Shown here: piece after piece, positions 24,944 through 36,630 of the stretch
How positions within the stretch are numbered: the first letter of the stretch is position 1
How the letters are laid out: each line of letters starts with the position of its first letter
Assembly (NCBI GenBank): GCA_024699855.1
Contig: JAMPIQ010000001.1
Location: 12,276,001-12,340,000, forward strand
Source: Aphelenchoides besseyi
Taxonomy: Eukaryota > Nematoda > Chromadorea > Rhabditida > Aphelenchoididae
Length of the DNA: 64,000 bases
Direction of reading: 5' to 3'
Position numbers and translations under genes: made by a program
Notes under the pieces: generated by a model
Databases searched by the model: none
Told to the model about the DNA's origin: nothing
Seen by the model: the letters and a program-made list of their open reading frames with translations, nothing else

Positions 24944-27650
24944 ATGAGTGTGGGGACTTCAAGCCGCCTGCGATGTTGGCACGTGGCTGTTTTGCTCTTC
25001 GTCATGATTGACACCGTCGACTCGTTCTATCTGCCCGGCATGGCGCCGGTGCAGTTTTGCGAAGCCAAAGAAGCTCACGCAAAATGTCCGGTAAGCGAGC
25101 TTAGAAGACACGATTCCACTTGTCGACTGTTTATAGAACAATGTAACACTTTTTGTAAATAAATTAGACAGCGATCAGAGCGTGATTCCGTACGAATACC
25201 ACAGGTTTGTGTTCGTCTAATGCACTTGTTAATTGAAACTTAGCTTCGATTTTTGTATCGGAAGTGAAGAAGATTCGCCGGTTGAAAATCTCGGCCAAGT
25301 TCTTTTCGGAGAGCGAATTCGTCCGAGTCCCTATCAGGTAAATAGCTTGATTTTTGTGTTTTTTTCCGAGTAGATTCGATTTTGTTAGCTGAAGAGTTGG
25401 AGATCAGATTAGAACTGGAAATGACATCTGCTTGTGTAGAATCTGGAGTCGCAAAAATATGATAACTTTTTTTGCAGATCAGCTTCAAGGAGCCGAAACA
25501 ATGTGCTCAACTGTGCCAAAAGGATTACGACTTGACTCGACCGGAAGATCAAGAACGAATCAAGTTGTTGCAACGAGGAATGAAACTCAACTATCAACAT
25601 CACTGGTCAGTTCATTTCAATAGCAATCGACTGAACCGGAAACCTTAGGATCATCGACAATATGCCCGTTACGTTTTGTTTTATTAATCAACAAAACATG
25701 AACGTTTGTACAACCGGATTTCCCATGGGTTGTTATGTTACGCCAGATGGCAAACCGAAAGATGCTTGCGTTTTGGATGTAAGAAACGAATTGTTGTAGA
25801 AGATTGAATCAAAAAATTGCAGAATCGATATCGCGAAAAAGACAGCTACTATCTCTTCAACCATGTGGACATTAAAATCGAATATCGTGACATGTAAATC
25901 AAACAACTGCCGTCGACAAAACTTATTGTTATCTTTCAGGTCTCACGATCCGAACTTTCTTGACGAGAAAGTTGGTGGTCGTATAATTAGAATTAAAGTT
26001 CAACCGCGAAGCATCAAGCACAGCGATCCAAAGAATCTCGACTGTAGTCTAACTAACGGTCCTCAAGCAATTTCGCCAAAGGACAAAAAGGTTTCTGTTA
26101 CGTACACGTACTCAATAGTTTGGGAGAAGACGGACGTCAAATGGTCGTCACGATGGGATTACATTTTGGATTCAATGCCTCACAGCTCAATTCAATGGTT
26201 CTCAATGTAAGTATTCGTATTTCTCTTGCTTTGGGTAATTGAAATGGACCTTTAGCATGAACAGTTTGGTTATCGTGTTGTTTTTGTCCGGAATGGTTGG
26301 TATGATTCTTCTGCGTACTTTGCATCGGGATATTGCTCGTTATAATCAGGCGAGTTTCTGTTGAAACGCTTTTATATTTAAGTGATTATTTTTAGTTGGA
26401 CAATGAAGAAGATGCCCAAGAAGAATTTGGTTGGAAGTTGGTTCACGGTGACGTGTTTCGTGCACCCAAACATCCGCTTCTTTTGTCAGTTTGTGTTGGA
26501 GCCGGTTCTCAACTTTTGTTGTGTGCATCAATCACCTTGCTTTTTGCATGTCTTGGATTCCTTTCACCGGCAAATCGTGGAGCTTTGATGACATTTGCTC
26601 TCGTCTTCTACGTACTTTTCGGAATTGCCAGCGGTTACGTTTCGGCTCGTTTGTAAGTTTCCTTTGACAACAGAAATGCATGAAATAAGGGAATAAACTT
26701 ACACTATTTTATTTTAGGTACAAAATGATGGATGGAATCAACTGGAAAACGAACATCGTTTTGACAAGCACATTAATTCCAGGGTAAGAGTTTATTCAAA
26801 TCATTAGCTTATTCATTAACTTCAGAATTTTGTTCTCCGTTTTTTTCGTTACAAACTCTATGCTTTGGGCAAAAGGTTCTTCAGCTGCAGTACCTTTCGG
26901 AACGTTGGTTGCATTACTCAGCTTGTGGTTGTTCATCTCGATTCCTTTGTCTTTTGTTGGTTCTTTCTTCGGATTCAAAGCTCCAGCCATTCAAGCACCA
27001 GTTCGAACAAATCAGATTCCACGTCAAGTTCCTCAGCAAACTCTCTACACAAAACCATTACCTGGAATGCTTATGGTAATCTTCTAGTTTTTTCAACTCT
27101 AACCATCTACTTTAGGGCGGAATTTTGCCTTTTGGCGCGATTTTCATTCAACTGTTCTTCATTTTGAATTCTATTTGGGCTCATCAGGTCTTCTATATGT
27201 TCGGATTCTTGTCGGTGGTTTTCATAATATTGATTGTGACCTGCTCCGAATCAACCATCTTGATCATCTACTTCATGCTCTGCGCTGAAGATTACCACTG
27301 GTGGTGGCGATCGTTCTTCACGTAAGTCAACGTCCATTGGTTGTTTTAAGCACCGAATTTTAGTTCCGGTTTCACGGCCGTTTATTTGTTTGCCTATTGC
27401 ATTCACTATCTTTCCAAGTTGTCGATCACTGGCACAATTTCAATTATTCTGTACTTCTCGTATACGTCAATTTTCGTTGCGTTGTTCTTCCTCATGAGCG
27501 GTGAGTTGAAGCAAACAAGACTGTCAATGATCGTTTTAGGTACCGTCGGCTTCTTCGCCACGCTTCTTTTCATTCACAAGGTTTGTATTCGAACAATGTC
27601 GATCGTTTACTCTTCATTTTTAGATTTATGGATCAGTCAAAGTCGACTAA
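24944..27650 (+). CDS. transmembrane 9 superfamily protein (TM9SF2/4-like)
   Basis: Nonaspanin of the Golgi/endosome system. About a dozen exons join from the ATG at 24944: a signal peptide ([20 protein letters not shown]), then [16 protein letters not shown], the start typical of the family's lumenal domain. Lumenal segments include [26 protein letters not shown] and [21 protein letters not shown]. After [18 protein letters not shown] comes the first membrane helix, then the acidic cytosolic loop with [16 protein letters not shown] (a TM9 signature) and eight more hydrophobic segments. It ends KIYGSVKVD: a terminal KxD, matching the KxD/E Golgi-retention signal known for TM9 proteins. Introns are about 45-60 nt. 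Confidence 0.96.
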
Positions 27651-28838
27651 ACGGGAAACAAGCAAAAAGTTTTAACAGCCGGTCATCATGTATTATCTTG
27701 TCCGTTTCTTTTAAAGAATATTTATTGTAACACAAAGGTTATTGTCACTTGTTTGCCTTTTTACTTGCATAGACAGTTTATTTTAAAGCGTCTAACGTGC
27801 AATCTATTGATATATTTTGGGTTTGTAAAGAATAAACATTGTGATATAAGTGTCGACTTTATGTTTTAGCGAAACTTTTTGGAGGCGATTTGCCTCAACA
27901 GTTTTCGATCTCATTCTCTTCATTCTTCGAGAATTTCGCACATTCAAAAGCTCGACTGCATGTTGCGCATCAACGCAAATCCGAATCGGCATCTTTTTGT
28001 CAGCCACTTGAAGTGCAATTGAGGAGATTGCTCAATACGAAGAGATCGTGACTCAGAACTTTCACTGAATGAACGAACTCGATTTCTTTTCGTTGCAACC
28101 TTCTCATCGAAAATCTTTAACGCGCGATTTTAAATCTGAGAAAACTCTCGAATTGGGCTAATCGCGTTACTCGGCATTTGAATTAAGCAAATCCATTAAT
28201 AGAAACTTCTCAAGTACTAATGCTTTTATTCTAAAGTTCTGCGTAACTTTGCTATTCAAATTGAATAGATAGTTTGTCGACGGGAGGATTCGAAGTTTTC
28301 ACTCTCGGAGTTTAAAACCAATCACGCTCGTTTCCTTCCGCTTCTTATCCGTCAAATTGAATAAACGTTGAATCCGCGTTTTCGTTCTGATCGAAGGTAC
28401 CCGTTGGCGTTCAACGATCTGTTGGTTCGGAGGGAAAGCGGACGTTTGATTCGGGTCACTGAAGCCGCAGGCGATCGTTTGGATTTGGCGAGGGCGGAGA
28501 ACAAAACTTTTCGCAGGTTTTATCATCATGCCGTTTCATTCCGGATTGCCGTAGTCGGAATCAAGATGTTCGAACGAACGACGCGTTGACGAATATCAGT
28601 TGGCCTCCGGCTTCGAGAAAACTGGTCGTTGTGATTTCTCGTTTTGATCTTTCGGTTATGATGCGTTGTAATCTGCGTTCAAATCTTCTTCGTTTATTTT
28701 TGAGTGTAAAAGTGGAAGATGATACTTTCGATTTCCAGTTTGAGATTAGAACATGAACTTCTTTTCGATTTCGAGCATTTTTGACTAAAAAGCTTTTGCT
28801 TAGAGTTATCAGTTGATTGAGCTAACGCATTCTAGATC
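27651..28838. other. TM9 3' region and Wart-gene upstream region, no gene
   Basis: A 1.19-kb stretch without a supported gene. Two frames of about 70 codons deserve mention. The minus-strand one at 27804-28007 has a protein-like core (MPIRICVDAQHAVELLNVRN) and the plus-strand one at 28368-28589 is Arg/Asp/Glu-rich. Neither has a family match, a start context or splice partners that I could find. AATAAA hexamers at about 27830 may end TM9 transcripts. Confidence 0.45.
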
Positions 28839-30726
28839 ATGGCCCACGTACTGCGACTCATACTTGTTGTGACGCTGATAGTTGTCCCTGTGTTTAGTTC
28901 GTACTGTGGAAAGACGGCAGTTCCTTATTCTTTCGAAGTTCTGCCGAATGGTGCTCCAGTTCTCGGTTGTGCTCAGCCATCGTGTGTTGCAGCAGCTGAA
29001 GAGCCGTTGATCGAAGATTCGGAATTCTTGACCGATGTTGCCGGTCAATCCGATGGGTTTGTTTAGCATTGAAATAAGTATAAAGTAGCGAGTCTTTAGA
29101 TTCTTCCGTGATGGTGATCGAGCATTAAAACGCTATCGGCATGAAAGTGCGCCAAAAATGGTGGCTAATTGTAGCGGCCAGTTCAATGAACTGTCTTGTC
29201 CTCGAAAGAACCAGTATGTTGGTGGAATCGAATATATCGATCATCCTCGACAGCCATTGATTCTTCAATGTTGTACGTACGATGGTCTTCGATTTTCTCA
29301 AGAAGTCGGCACCACAACGATTGGTCCCGGTGAAGCAATTACCGGCGGTGAAGTTGTTCGAGATAAGCGTTAACATACAAATCAATGTTATAGAAGGTGT
29401 TTAGGTGGACGACAGATTTCATTCGATGTGATCGCTAATGTGCGTAAAATAGTTCGAAGCAGTGGAACACAACGAGTGAGCACTTAAACGGTTCAATAGT
29501 TCAATTATCACAATTTTAGGTTTCATACGAGGTCACCGTGCGCCGTATGAACTGTTTGGCTGATCCATCAGAACCTGAAGTCGATGGTAATAAGGACAGA
29601 AGTTAACTTATCACTTTTTCTGTTTAGTTGACGATGGAGTTGCTGCCGAAGTTCTGCGCGTATTGTCTAGTGCAACAGCAAAAGAAGTCGGTGCAACTGA
29701 CAAACCGGAAAAGAAAGTGGAACGAAAAGGCGGAAGAAAGAACCGCAAACAAAAGTAACGGGGTTTTGTAGTTAATCGAAATTAACTCTTCATTTCAGTG
29801 CTGCACCAACAGAAGAGATTTCTGATAACACAAACGGACATGAACCGCTTTTAAATTCAGCCGGACATAACAGCCAAGCATCAATGAGACCCATCACTCG
29901 ACCCCAACCAGTTCAACAACCAATCCAACAACCAAATCAACAAGTTCCGATCGTTCCTCAACAACAACCATATCAACAACCGTATATTCCTCCTCAACAA
30001 CCACAACAATACATCGATCCTAATCAACCGCAATATGGAAACGTAGTCCCCGCAGCTCCTGTCGTCGAAACCTCAACTGCCTTCCCGACGTTGCCTACAC
30101 TATTTCCTACGCACACTTTCCCAACTTTCCCACCACACACATTCCCAACTATTGCTCCTCACACTTTGTTTCCATCATTTACCGCCACTCCAGCACCAGC
30201 TCCATTCCCCGCATTCGGAGTACAACCGAGTAGTGGCGCTTCAGCGTTCGCTGCTCCATCAGTAAACATTGATTCATCTTCTATTCCTACATTTGCTCCA
30301 TTCACTCATACATTCCCGACCTTCTCACCAATTCCAATTTTCGGAACCTCAACTCACGCTCCTATTCAGACAAATTTCGGACAACAACAAGACGCCAGTG
30401 CAACTCAGTTCGTTCAGCAACCACAGCAACAAGCCGCGCAATCAGTTCCTCAATATCAACAACCAATTTCACAGCCTATTGATGCATCAACTCAACAGCA
30501 AATTCCCCAACAATATCAACAACCGGCACAGTCGTTTCAGCAACCTCAACAACCGGCCGTTGCCAGTTCGCCGGCTCCAATGACTGCGATGGGAACGATT
30601 TTGTAAACTCTCATCACATAAACTTTAAAAAACCAACTTTCTTTCAGACAAAACTTCCAAAACGGATACCACCCGATCAGCGTACCAGGTCTCGGTTTAA
30701 TTGGCTATGGATCCTCCAAAAAGTGA
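28839..30726 (+). CDS. hedgehog-related Wart-domain secreted protein with Pro/Gln-rich tail
   Basis: Nematode-specific hedgehog-related (Warthog/Quahog-type) secreted protein. ATG at 28839 gives signal peptide MAHVLRLILVVTLIVVPVFS, then the Wart-type N-terminal domain: SYCGKTAVPYSFEVLPNGAP, VLGCAQPSCV, FFRDGDRA, NCSGQFNELSCP, YVGGIEYIDHP, LILQCCTYDGLRFSQEVG, ITGGEVVRDKRGRQISFDVI and VSYEVTVRRMNCL. A Lys-rich linker leads into about 240 residues of Pro/Gln/Thr-rich sequence with repeated TFPT units and QQ-rich blocks. A final short exon (QNFQNGYHPISVPGLGLIGYGS) ends at TGA 30726. No Hog/Hint autoprocessing domain is present, as in some worm WRT proteins. Such proteins usually act in cuticle and moulting (family knowledge). 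Confidence 0.88.
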
Positions 30727-30943
30727 TAAGTTGCACGAAACTTTTCTTCATTTGCGTATTCTGTTTACATCTTAACTTTGTGTAATAAACTTCGATACTA
30801 ACGATAACAATTATATTTAGCACAATTAGATGGTTACAACAAGAAAGATTGTTCGTTTTTACCCGTAAAATTATTTTCGATGTTTTAGCAGTAAAAACAA
30901 CACGTCTGTGTTGAGGTCAACCAGTCGTTTACCGTTCGTATGA

Positions 30944-32832
30944 TCATTGATTGCGCGTTTCGAACGTGCGGAGACCACGAAGAGTAGCCGCCAGCACAGT
31001 GAGTTGAGTCTGAAAACTGACGTCATCACTGAGCAGATGATCGGTCGTGCAAAAAACAGAGGAGTTTTCACGAACTGTCGGACAAGCTGCACGACTGCAC
31101 TTCTCACCTTTCACTGTTACCAACAAATTGCCGGGTTTTAAATATTGAGGTTGCATTTGTAGCGGTCCCCACGGATCATTTTCTCCGACCACATAAACCA
31201 CGTTCGTTGTCTGAAGAGTTCGTAAAACAGCTCGTTGACAAACACTCACGTTTAACTGTTGCATACTTCCATAGTACTCTTGTGTTGCTTGAACTCGTTT
31301 ATTGATGTTGTTCGTTGCGTAATCCTCGCCCAATGAATAGCGACAGAATTCGGATGCCCGACTAAAATGGCTATCAATGAAGAGTTAAGCTCGTTTCTTA
31401 ACTAACTCAACAGTCAAATTGAACAGAAACAAATCGGGCCAAAATGTTCTTTTCGATGTCGCATTGCTGTTAGACGATATCACGAACCAGCCGAATTCAT
31501 TGCACAACTGATATGTCCAAGCATTGATTCCATACTCTGAAAACGTCTTATTCTTACTGTACTATGCAAACGCTTACCGGGAACGCTCTCGATCTTCCCA
31601 ACGTTACCCAGCATTTGGAGTAATGGCCGTCGCATGTCGAGCACAATGTCACGACATATTTCATTTCGGAAATTCTCTGATGGTTTGTTTTGAACCTGAA
31701 TATCGAATTTGAAGTCGAGGAACAACACGTAAACAAACATGACCGCCGAGTGCAAACAAAAAGTTCGTAGTGATCGCCGAATGAGCTGCCTCTGTGTCAT
31801 ACTCAACAGGAACCGTTGTATTTGCTGTTCTTAATATACGAACATTTGTAACAAATTAACGGTAAACCTACTGAACACCCAATTCTGATGCCACTCGAGG
31901 CCAATTGTCTTGAATCTGCATTTCGGCATTCAACAGTTGGAAAGCATCACGCACTGAAAAACTACCGATGCAACAAACTTTATCGGATAAACTCACGTCG
32001 AGCAGCACAGTTCTCGCTAATGCGCCAGATGGCATCCGAAACTGCTGCTTTGTAATCTAAAAACTCTTCTCAAACACATGAATCGATTAGGGTTATGCCT
32101 TCAAAATTCATTTTAACTTCTAACGGCGCAGACACTGCGATTGCTCCGATCGAAAGTAGTGGGTATCTGCTTCGCATCCAAGCAGCAAGTGAAGCTGGAT
32201 AGGAGCATCCATATAGAATGTAACGTGGTCTCATTAGTCGATATTGTTCGGTGATTGTTTGAATGAAATTGGCCAAATCTTCGATCGCTTGACGACTGGA
32301 CAGAAATTCAAAGTTTGAGCGGTTTCTAAATCTCCAACTTTTTGCGTTCTGTTACACTTAACCAACGTGGTGGGAAAACTCTCGCCGTAATATCTATGCT
32401 CCAAGCTGATCAACGCGCCTCCAAATTGACGAGCCAAAATGGTCGTGATCATTCGAGGATCAGCGACCGTCGTTGGTTGAACCGCAGCTTCACCTCCAAC
32501 GGTTAGAAAAATTGGACCACAGGATCTGTAGTAGCGAAAGTTTTCAAAATAACGCTGAAATTTGTATTGTTTCTTCAAAGTTGATGTAAAAACCTGTGGA
32601 AATGTGCGGTTGTCGTGTTTATTGAAGTGATCAAGTCGTTGATCAAATTTGCGTTCAATAGTGAGTGAATCGATTCCTTGAAGTGCTTTTTGCTGAACAA
32701 AATCGTAAGAAAAGTTGAGTGATTTGTGCTCACATCCTGCCATTGAAAGTACCTTTGATACTCGGTCTGATACCCGTATTGAGATCCATGAGCCAAAGCA
32801 ACTAGTGCAGAGAATAAAACCGTGATTAGCAT
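30944..32832 (-). CDS. serine carboxypeptidase S28 family protein (PRCP/DPP7-like)
   Basis: Secreted or lysosomal Pro-Xaa carboxypeptidase family. ATG at 32832 gives signal peptide MLITVLFSALVALAHGSQYG. Family blocks follow: FDQRLDHFNKHDNRTFPQRY, CGPIFLTVGGEA, ARQFGGALISLEHRYYGES and the nucleophile region LYGCSYPASLAAWMRSRYP. The usual elbow is GGSYGG, so Ser is kept but its flanks differ. The catalytic Asp is in VVGENDPWG. The final His is probably the one in CTTDHLLSD, where family members usually have an AHC-type motif. Near the end a 33-nt segment with GT...AG ends and a length divisible by three can be read as intron or as coding. Ends TFETRNQ at 30944. Probably catalytic but atypical. 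Confidence 0.85.
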
Positions 32833-33274
32833 GTTAGGAGGCTCAACTGTTGACGTATGAATAGACTGATGAGTTGAAAACAAATTCAATCAACGTTTTG
32901 ACCCTAACTTGTAATACGAACGGAAGTTAACCCAATGGAAGTTTGTGTGGTCGACTTTAAAGTAACTGCAGTTGTTAGGCTCGGCAAACAATCGCAGTGC
33001 TCCGCCCAAAACACGAACTGTAAAATCAAACAAGAGCGTGAGCTGCGAAAAATTGAGCGGATTTGCAAGGCTTAACAGTTGAATCGAATCATTCGAGTTC
33101 GACAAATTAATTTATGACCTCATTTCACTAATCTGTTGTCCGTCAACTTCAGTCTTCCAGGGACTTTTTATGCAAAATGAATGTCGGGCTTGAAATGGAT
33201 TGTCGTTTCAACCACTTCGTTCAATCGGCAGTCTATTCAACAGTTGTTTTCGTCTTTCGTTTCAAGTTTCATCA
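32833..33274. other. divergent upstream region between S28 peptidase and orphan gene
   Basis: A 442-bp head-to-head interval. A 71-codon minus-strand frame (32890-33105, reading MSNSNDSIQLLSLANPLNFS) is open but its first codon is a TTG and no splice partner is seen; I do not call it a gene. Probable shared promoter region. Confidence 0.45.
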
Positions 33275-34090
33275 ATGAACTTTAAACTGATTTCCTGGCT
33301 TGTGTTGTTGGGAATCAGCAACGTTGTTCGCGGACACAAAGCCGTCACTAGCACCGGTCGTTTGTCGTGCAGTGCAACGAAGTTGTGCGGAGAATATGAT
33401 CGGGAAATTTGGTTGAAGCGACGAAACGATGCTCGTAAGTTGGTGAGTGAGAAGGAGCTCAGAATCGAAGAACTGGAAAAGTGGGTTCACTCACTGGATG
33501 TTTGACGTTTCTGAGTTCTAGTGCATCACTTGAGGTAACCGAATCGGGTGCTGAACTGGACAGTAAAAATGAGTCTTTTGATCAAGATAACCAGTGAGTT
33601 ATAGCCACGTACTAGGAAGCTAATCGTGGGCTTCAGACACTACTACGCGATTCTCGCTCTTCTCGATGACTATTGTTCGGATCGTCAAACCGCCGGTTTT
33701 CTTCTCAACAACAACTCCGATCATTGGCCGTTGGCGTGTGTTTGGACGGCCAGCGACGTGAACGGCACTTGTATTCCGGCCAGACCGAGCAAACACGTTT
33801 TCGATTACGTCGATGCGGAGGAATGGCGCAAAAGTGTCCATGTAAGTTCAGAAACTGAGTTGGAGATATCGGTCATACTTCCAGGATTTTCGGGTTGCAA
33901 TTGGCTGTTCGTTCGATCAAGTTCAATTGTTCAATCAAGTGATCCACAATCTTCTCGTTCATTGACGTCGTTTCAGGTGAATGAGCTTTACATTTGTCGT
34001 GAACATTGCACACAAGCGGGAATTAGCTACTTCTTTTCGCTGTTTATCATGGTCTCGATTGTTATGACAATAGGCGTTCTGTGCTTCTGA
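33275..34090 (+). CDS. orphan type I membrane protein with Cys-containing ectodomain
   Basis: Five exons join in frame. ATG at 33275: signal peptide (MNFKLISWLVLLGISNVVRG), a charged helix (REIWLKRRNDARKLVSEKEL), a short acidic linker, then HYYAILALLDDYCSDRQTAG, WPLACVWTASDVNGTCIPAR, DAEEWRKSVH|DFRVAIGCSFDQVQ and LYICREHCTQAG, finishing in a C-terminal hydrophobic helix (YFFSLFIMVSIVMTIGVLCF) followed directly by TGA. The last two introns, 43 and 38 nt, must both be removed; reading through them gives a different but also open frame. Six or more Cys in the ectodomain suggest disulfides. I do not recognise the family. Its stop lies 45 bp from the converging Porcupine stop. Confidence 0.65.
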
Positions 34091-34134
34091 GTGAATAAAA
34101 ATCGTACGTTTATTGGGAGAGATCAGAGGAATAG

Positions 34135-35747
34135 TTAAATGATAAAACTTAAAGCGAGTAAACCGGTAGTCAACAAGTGAGATAAAAAGTTCCAACGTTT
34201 CCAGTGACCGAGAGTATGATGCCATGAGTAGCCGACTTCTTCGGCCGTTCCATCAAACGGCATACCCAAGTAAATCAAATGGTAAACGTTCAAAACGAAG
34301 AAGACCATGTTGATGCTAAAGGTTATAATTGAAAGCTAAAGATCGAGAGTTTGCTCGGTTTTGTGTTTTCAACCTCACCTTATTTCGTTTATGCGAGCAA
34401 TTGGATGGGCACGATCGGCTTTTAACACACGCACTCAAACGATGAGCTAAACGGGATCGAAAAACTGAAGCAAGATTGTTTTATTGTTTGTCGCATCGTC
34501 ACTTACCGCTTTCTGAGTAAGCGTAATAAGCCAAGGACATCAAAACGGCAGTCAGTTGGAAATTGAAACCCTAAGCTTTAAATCGTATATTGAACTGAAC
34601 GCAGAACTCACGTGTAACAACGAGCTCATAACAAAACTCCCGATCATTGCAATGAAATAACCGTAAGACAAAAGTGATGTGTAAATATCTGAATAAAGGA
34701 TTGCTAATCTCTTAAGCATAAGCCTCACATTTGTGCAAAAACTCGTGCATAGCGTAGTTCCAATGGACAACAACTTCGCTCATCGATCGTGGAAGTTCAA
34801 TTGCACTCAATTTGGTCGTCTGATAGCTGGTTGGCATTCCGGCCATAAGGACCGTAGCCAACGAGAGATAGCAAATGAAATAGTGGCTAAATCGATACGA
34901 TTGAGCGGCTCCGTAATCCGTCAGAATCTCAACGTGATCGGGAATGAATTCGACAAAACATGATGAATACACAACACAAAATGAACTCAAAATCACATAA
35001 ACAAGAGAAAATGCGCTTGTTTTCCAAAAGTTGTGCTAAAGCAAAGATGTCAAAAATAAAAAAATTAGCCGCTTACCGGTATTAAGAGATTGGTCTTGAA
35101 GCTGCGGTAGCTGATAAATGGTCCGAAAAGAACGGTTGATGGATTGAAAATGTACGCGTTTCGTTCGTTAATTGGTGCTAAAATGCCGTCAAAAGAAAAC
35201 GAAACCGACTTCATGGCCATGATCATCAACGAGCCACGAATCTGCATGAAATGAACGGAAGACAATTGAGTTTGCCTAAGAGCTCCAAATAAAACAACAG
35301 CATGGAAACCCACTCACCAGAATCCAATATAGATTATGGCAACCAGAATACTCGCTGGACCACGTTCTTTTCGTCCAAGAAATATCGAATCAACCAAGAT
35401 CGAAGCGCCATAATAACCAATAGCCACAAAAATTGTCCATTTTTCTTGAAGTTGAAAGACGAGAAGATAACCGGCAAGACATACGACGATCAAATGCGAA
35501 AGATCGTTCACCTCTAAAGCACCCAAATAGAATAAACAAAGCAGCCGAGCTCACTTATTCGATATATTAGCCCTTGAAGGAACGAGCAAACGAAAAGTCG
35601 CAGAAACAGTGGAAACAAACTTTCCAAAACTGCCGGGACGCATTGTCGTGCATTGAATGTGACTGTTTGCCAGCGATCAGAATACAACTCGAGAATCTCT
35701 TGTTCAGACAATTCACGATTCTCATCGACACTCAACCACTGGTGCAT
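34135..35747 (-). CDS. PORCN: Porcupine, Wnt protein-serine O-palmitoleoyltransferase (MBOAT)
   Basis: ER multi-pass acyltransferase that lipidates Wnt proteins (C. elegans MOM-1). ATG at 35747: MHQWLSVDENRELSEQEILE, then hydrophobic segments with the family-diagnostic IRGSLMIMAMKSVSFSFDG, TVLFGPFISYRSF, SYRFSHYFICYLSLATVLMA and LSAIELPRSMSEVVVHWNYA. The putative catalytic His lies in SSLLHGFNFQLTAVLMSLAY, and HRLSACVKSRSCPSNCSH follows, all in the order seen in PORCN. Ends LLALSFII. Several short introns. Length (about 440-460 residues) fits. It faces the small membrane-protein gene at 36239 head to head. Confidence 0.93.
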
Positions 35748-36238
35748 CTAAAAACAAAGAATTAATTTCAATGCTTTTCAATCAAAAGCGACGGCTATAA
35801 AGCGTCCGCAGTGATCGAAAGCGGCAGTAAGCGGTAATCTCACTCGTGGAGGGAAACGCCGAGACATTTGTGACTCGGCGGCTCTTCGTCTCTATTCGCT
35901 GACCACAAAAATGTTGAATTGACAAAGAGTCGAAATAATTGCTTCACATCTTTTCTTGAACTTCTGAAGACACGTTTGTTAAGGACTCACATAAATGCAA
36001 ATTGAAAAACTTCTGCTTATAATGAAATCTCATTCATTTTGTAAAACTGAAGCAGTTGACCTACAGTCAACGGTCTGCTTACTTGTCATGTCCACTACTG
36101 ATTTTCAAACTGATTTCGTGACTCACACTTCACGTCCTGAGGGTGCCTTAAAATTGCAGGAGTACGTTTGACGTCGCTAATCGCTACAACCGAATTTTTA
36201 GACATTGGGTCAAACATTTGTCGACATTTGAGATTGCT
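35748..36238. other. divergent upstream region between Porcupine and small membrane protein gene
   Basis: No gene seen. It holds an inverted repeat (see separate entry) close to the Porcupine start and a pyrimidine-tract acceptor (CGAATTTTTAG at about 36191-36201) some 38 nt before the next gene's ATG. Confidence 0.45.
35857..35880. repeat. small perfect inverted repeat (7-bp arms, 10-nt loop)
   Basis: CGCCGAG at 35857-35863 is exactly mirrored by CTCGGCG at 35874-35880 around a 10-nt loop. It lies about 110-130 bp upstream of the Porcupine start codon. I could not match the surroundings to a tRNA, snRNA or spliced-leader RNA. It could be a palindromic protein-binding site or chance. Confidence 0.4.
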
Positions 36239-36630
36239 ATGATTAGTGGTGCGTGTTTCATCGTCTTACTAATCATCCTTATTCTCTGTTCTCTCAGCGC
36301 CTTTCTAATTCGTCATTACTGTTTTTCAAGAAGATCACAGAGTCAGTTTCATTGTGTATCAGAATTGACGGACGTTTAGGAACTCGTGAATCGTTTCCGG
36401 AATCTGAAGTTGCCGTGAACGATGGTCGTGCCATATACTATAAACCCGACCAATTTGAACACCGCGGAGCTTTGATTGTCAAACGAGAAATGAACTTCGA
36501 AAAAGATGGGAAAACCGATCCGGCACTTGATGTCGACACGAATCCAAAAGATGCGCATTTCTATTTTACTGAGAAGGAAGGCAACGTTGTTTTTGATGTG
36601 GGATCTCAAGTTGAGTGTGTTGTTCCGTGA
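36239..36630 (+). CDS. small single-pass membrane protein, unknown
   Basis: Two exons. ATG at 36239: MISGACFIVLLIILILCSLS then AFLIRHYC, an N-terminal hydrophobic helix acting as signal anchor or signal peptide, followed by RRSQ. After a 38-nt intron (GTCAGT to GTTTAG) comes a soluble acidic/basic domain of about 80 residues (SEVAVNDGRAIYYKPDQFEH, GALIVKREMNFEKDGKTDPA, TEKEGNVVFDVGSQVECVVP), ending at TGA 36630. About 117 residues. The family is not recognised. Confidence 0.65.

Noticed and set aside
29884..30606. Gln/Pro-rich frame as a separate gene
   Set aside because: Its exon is continuous in phase with the Wart-domain exons and with the last exon, so it is the tail of that gene.
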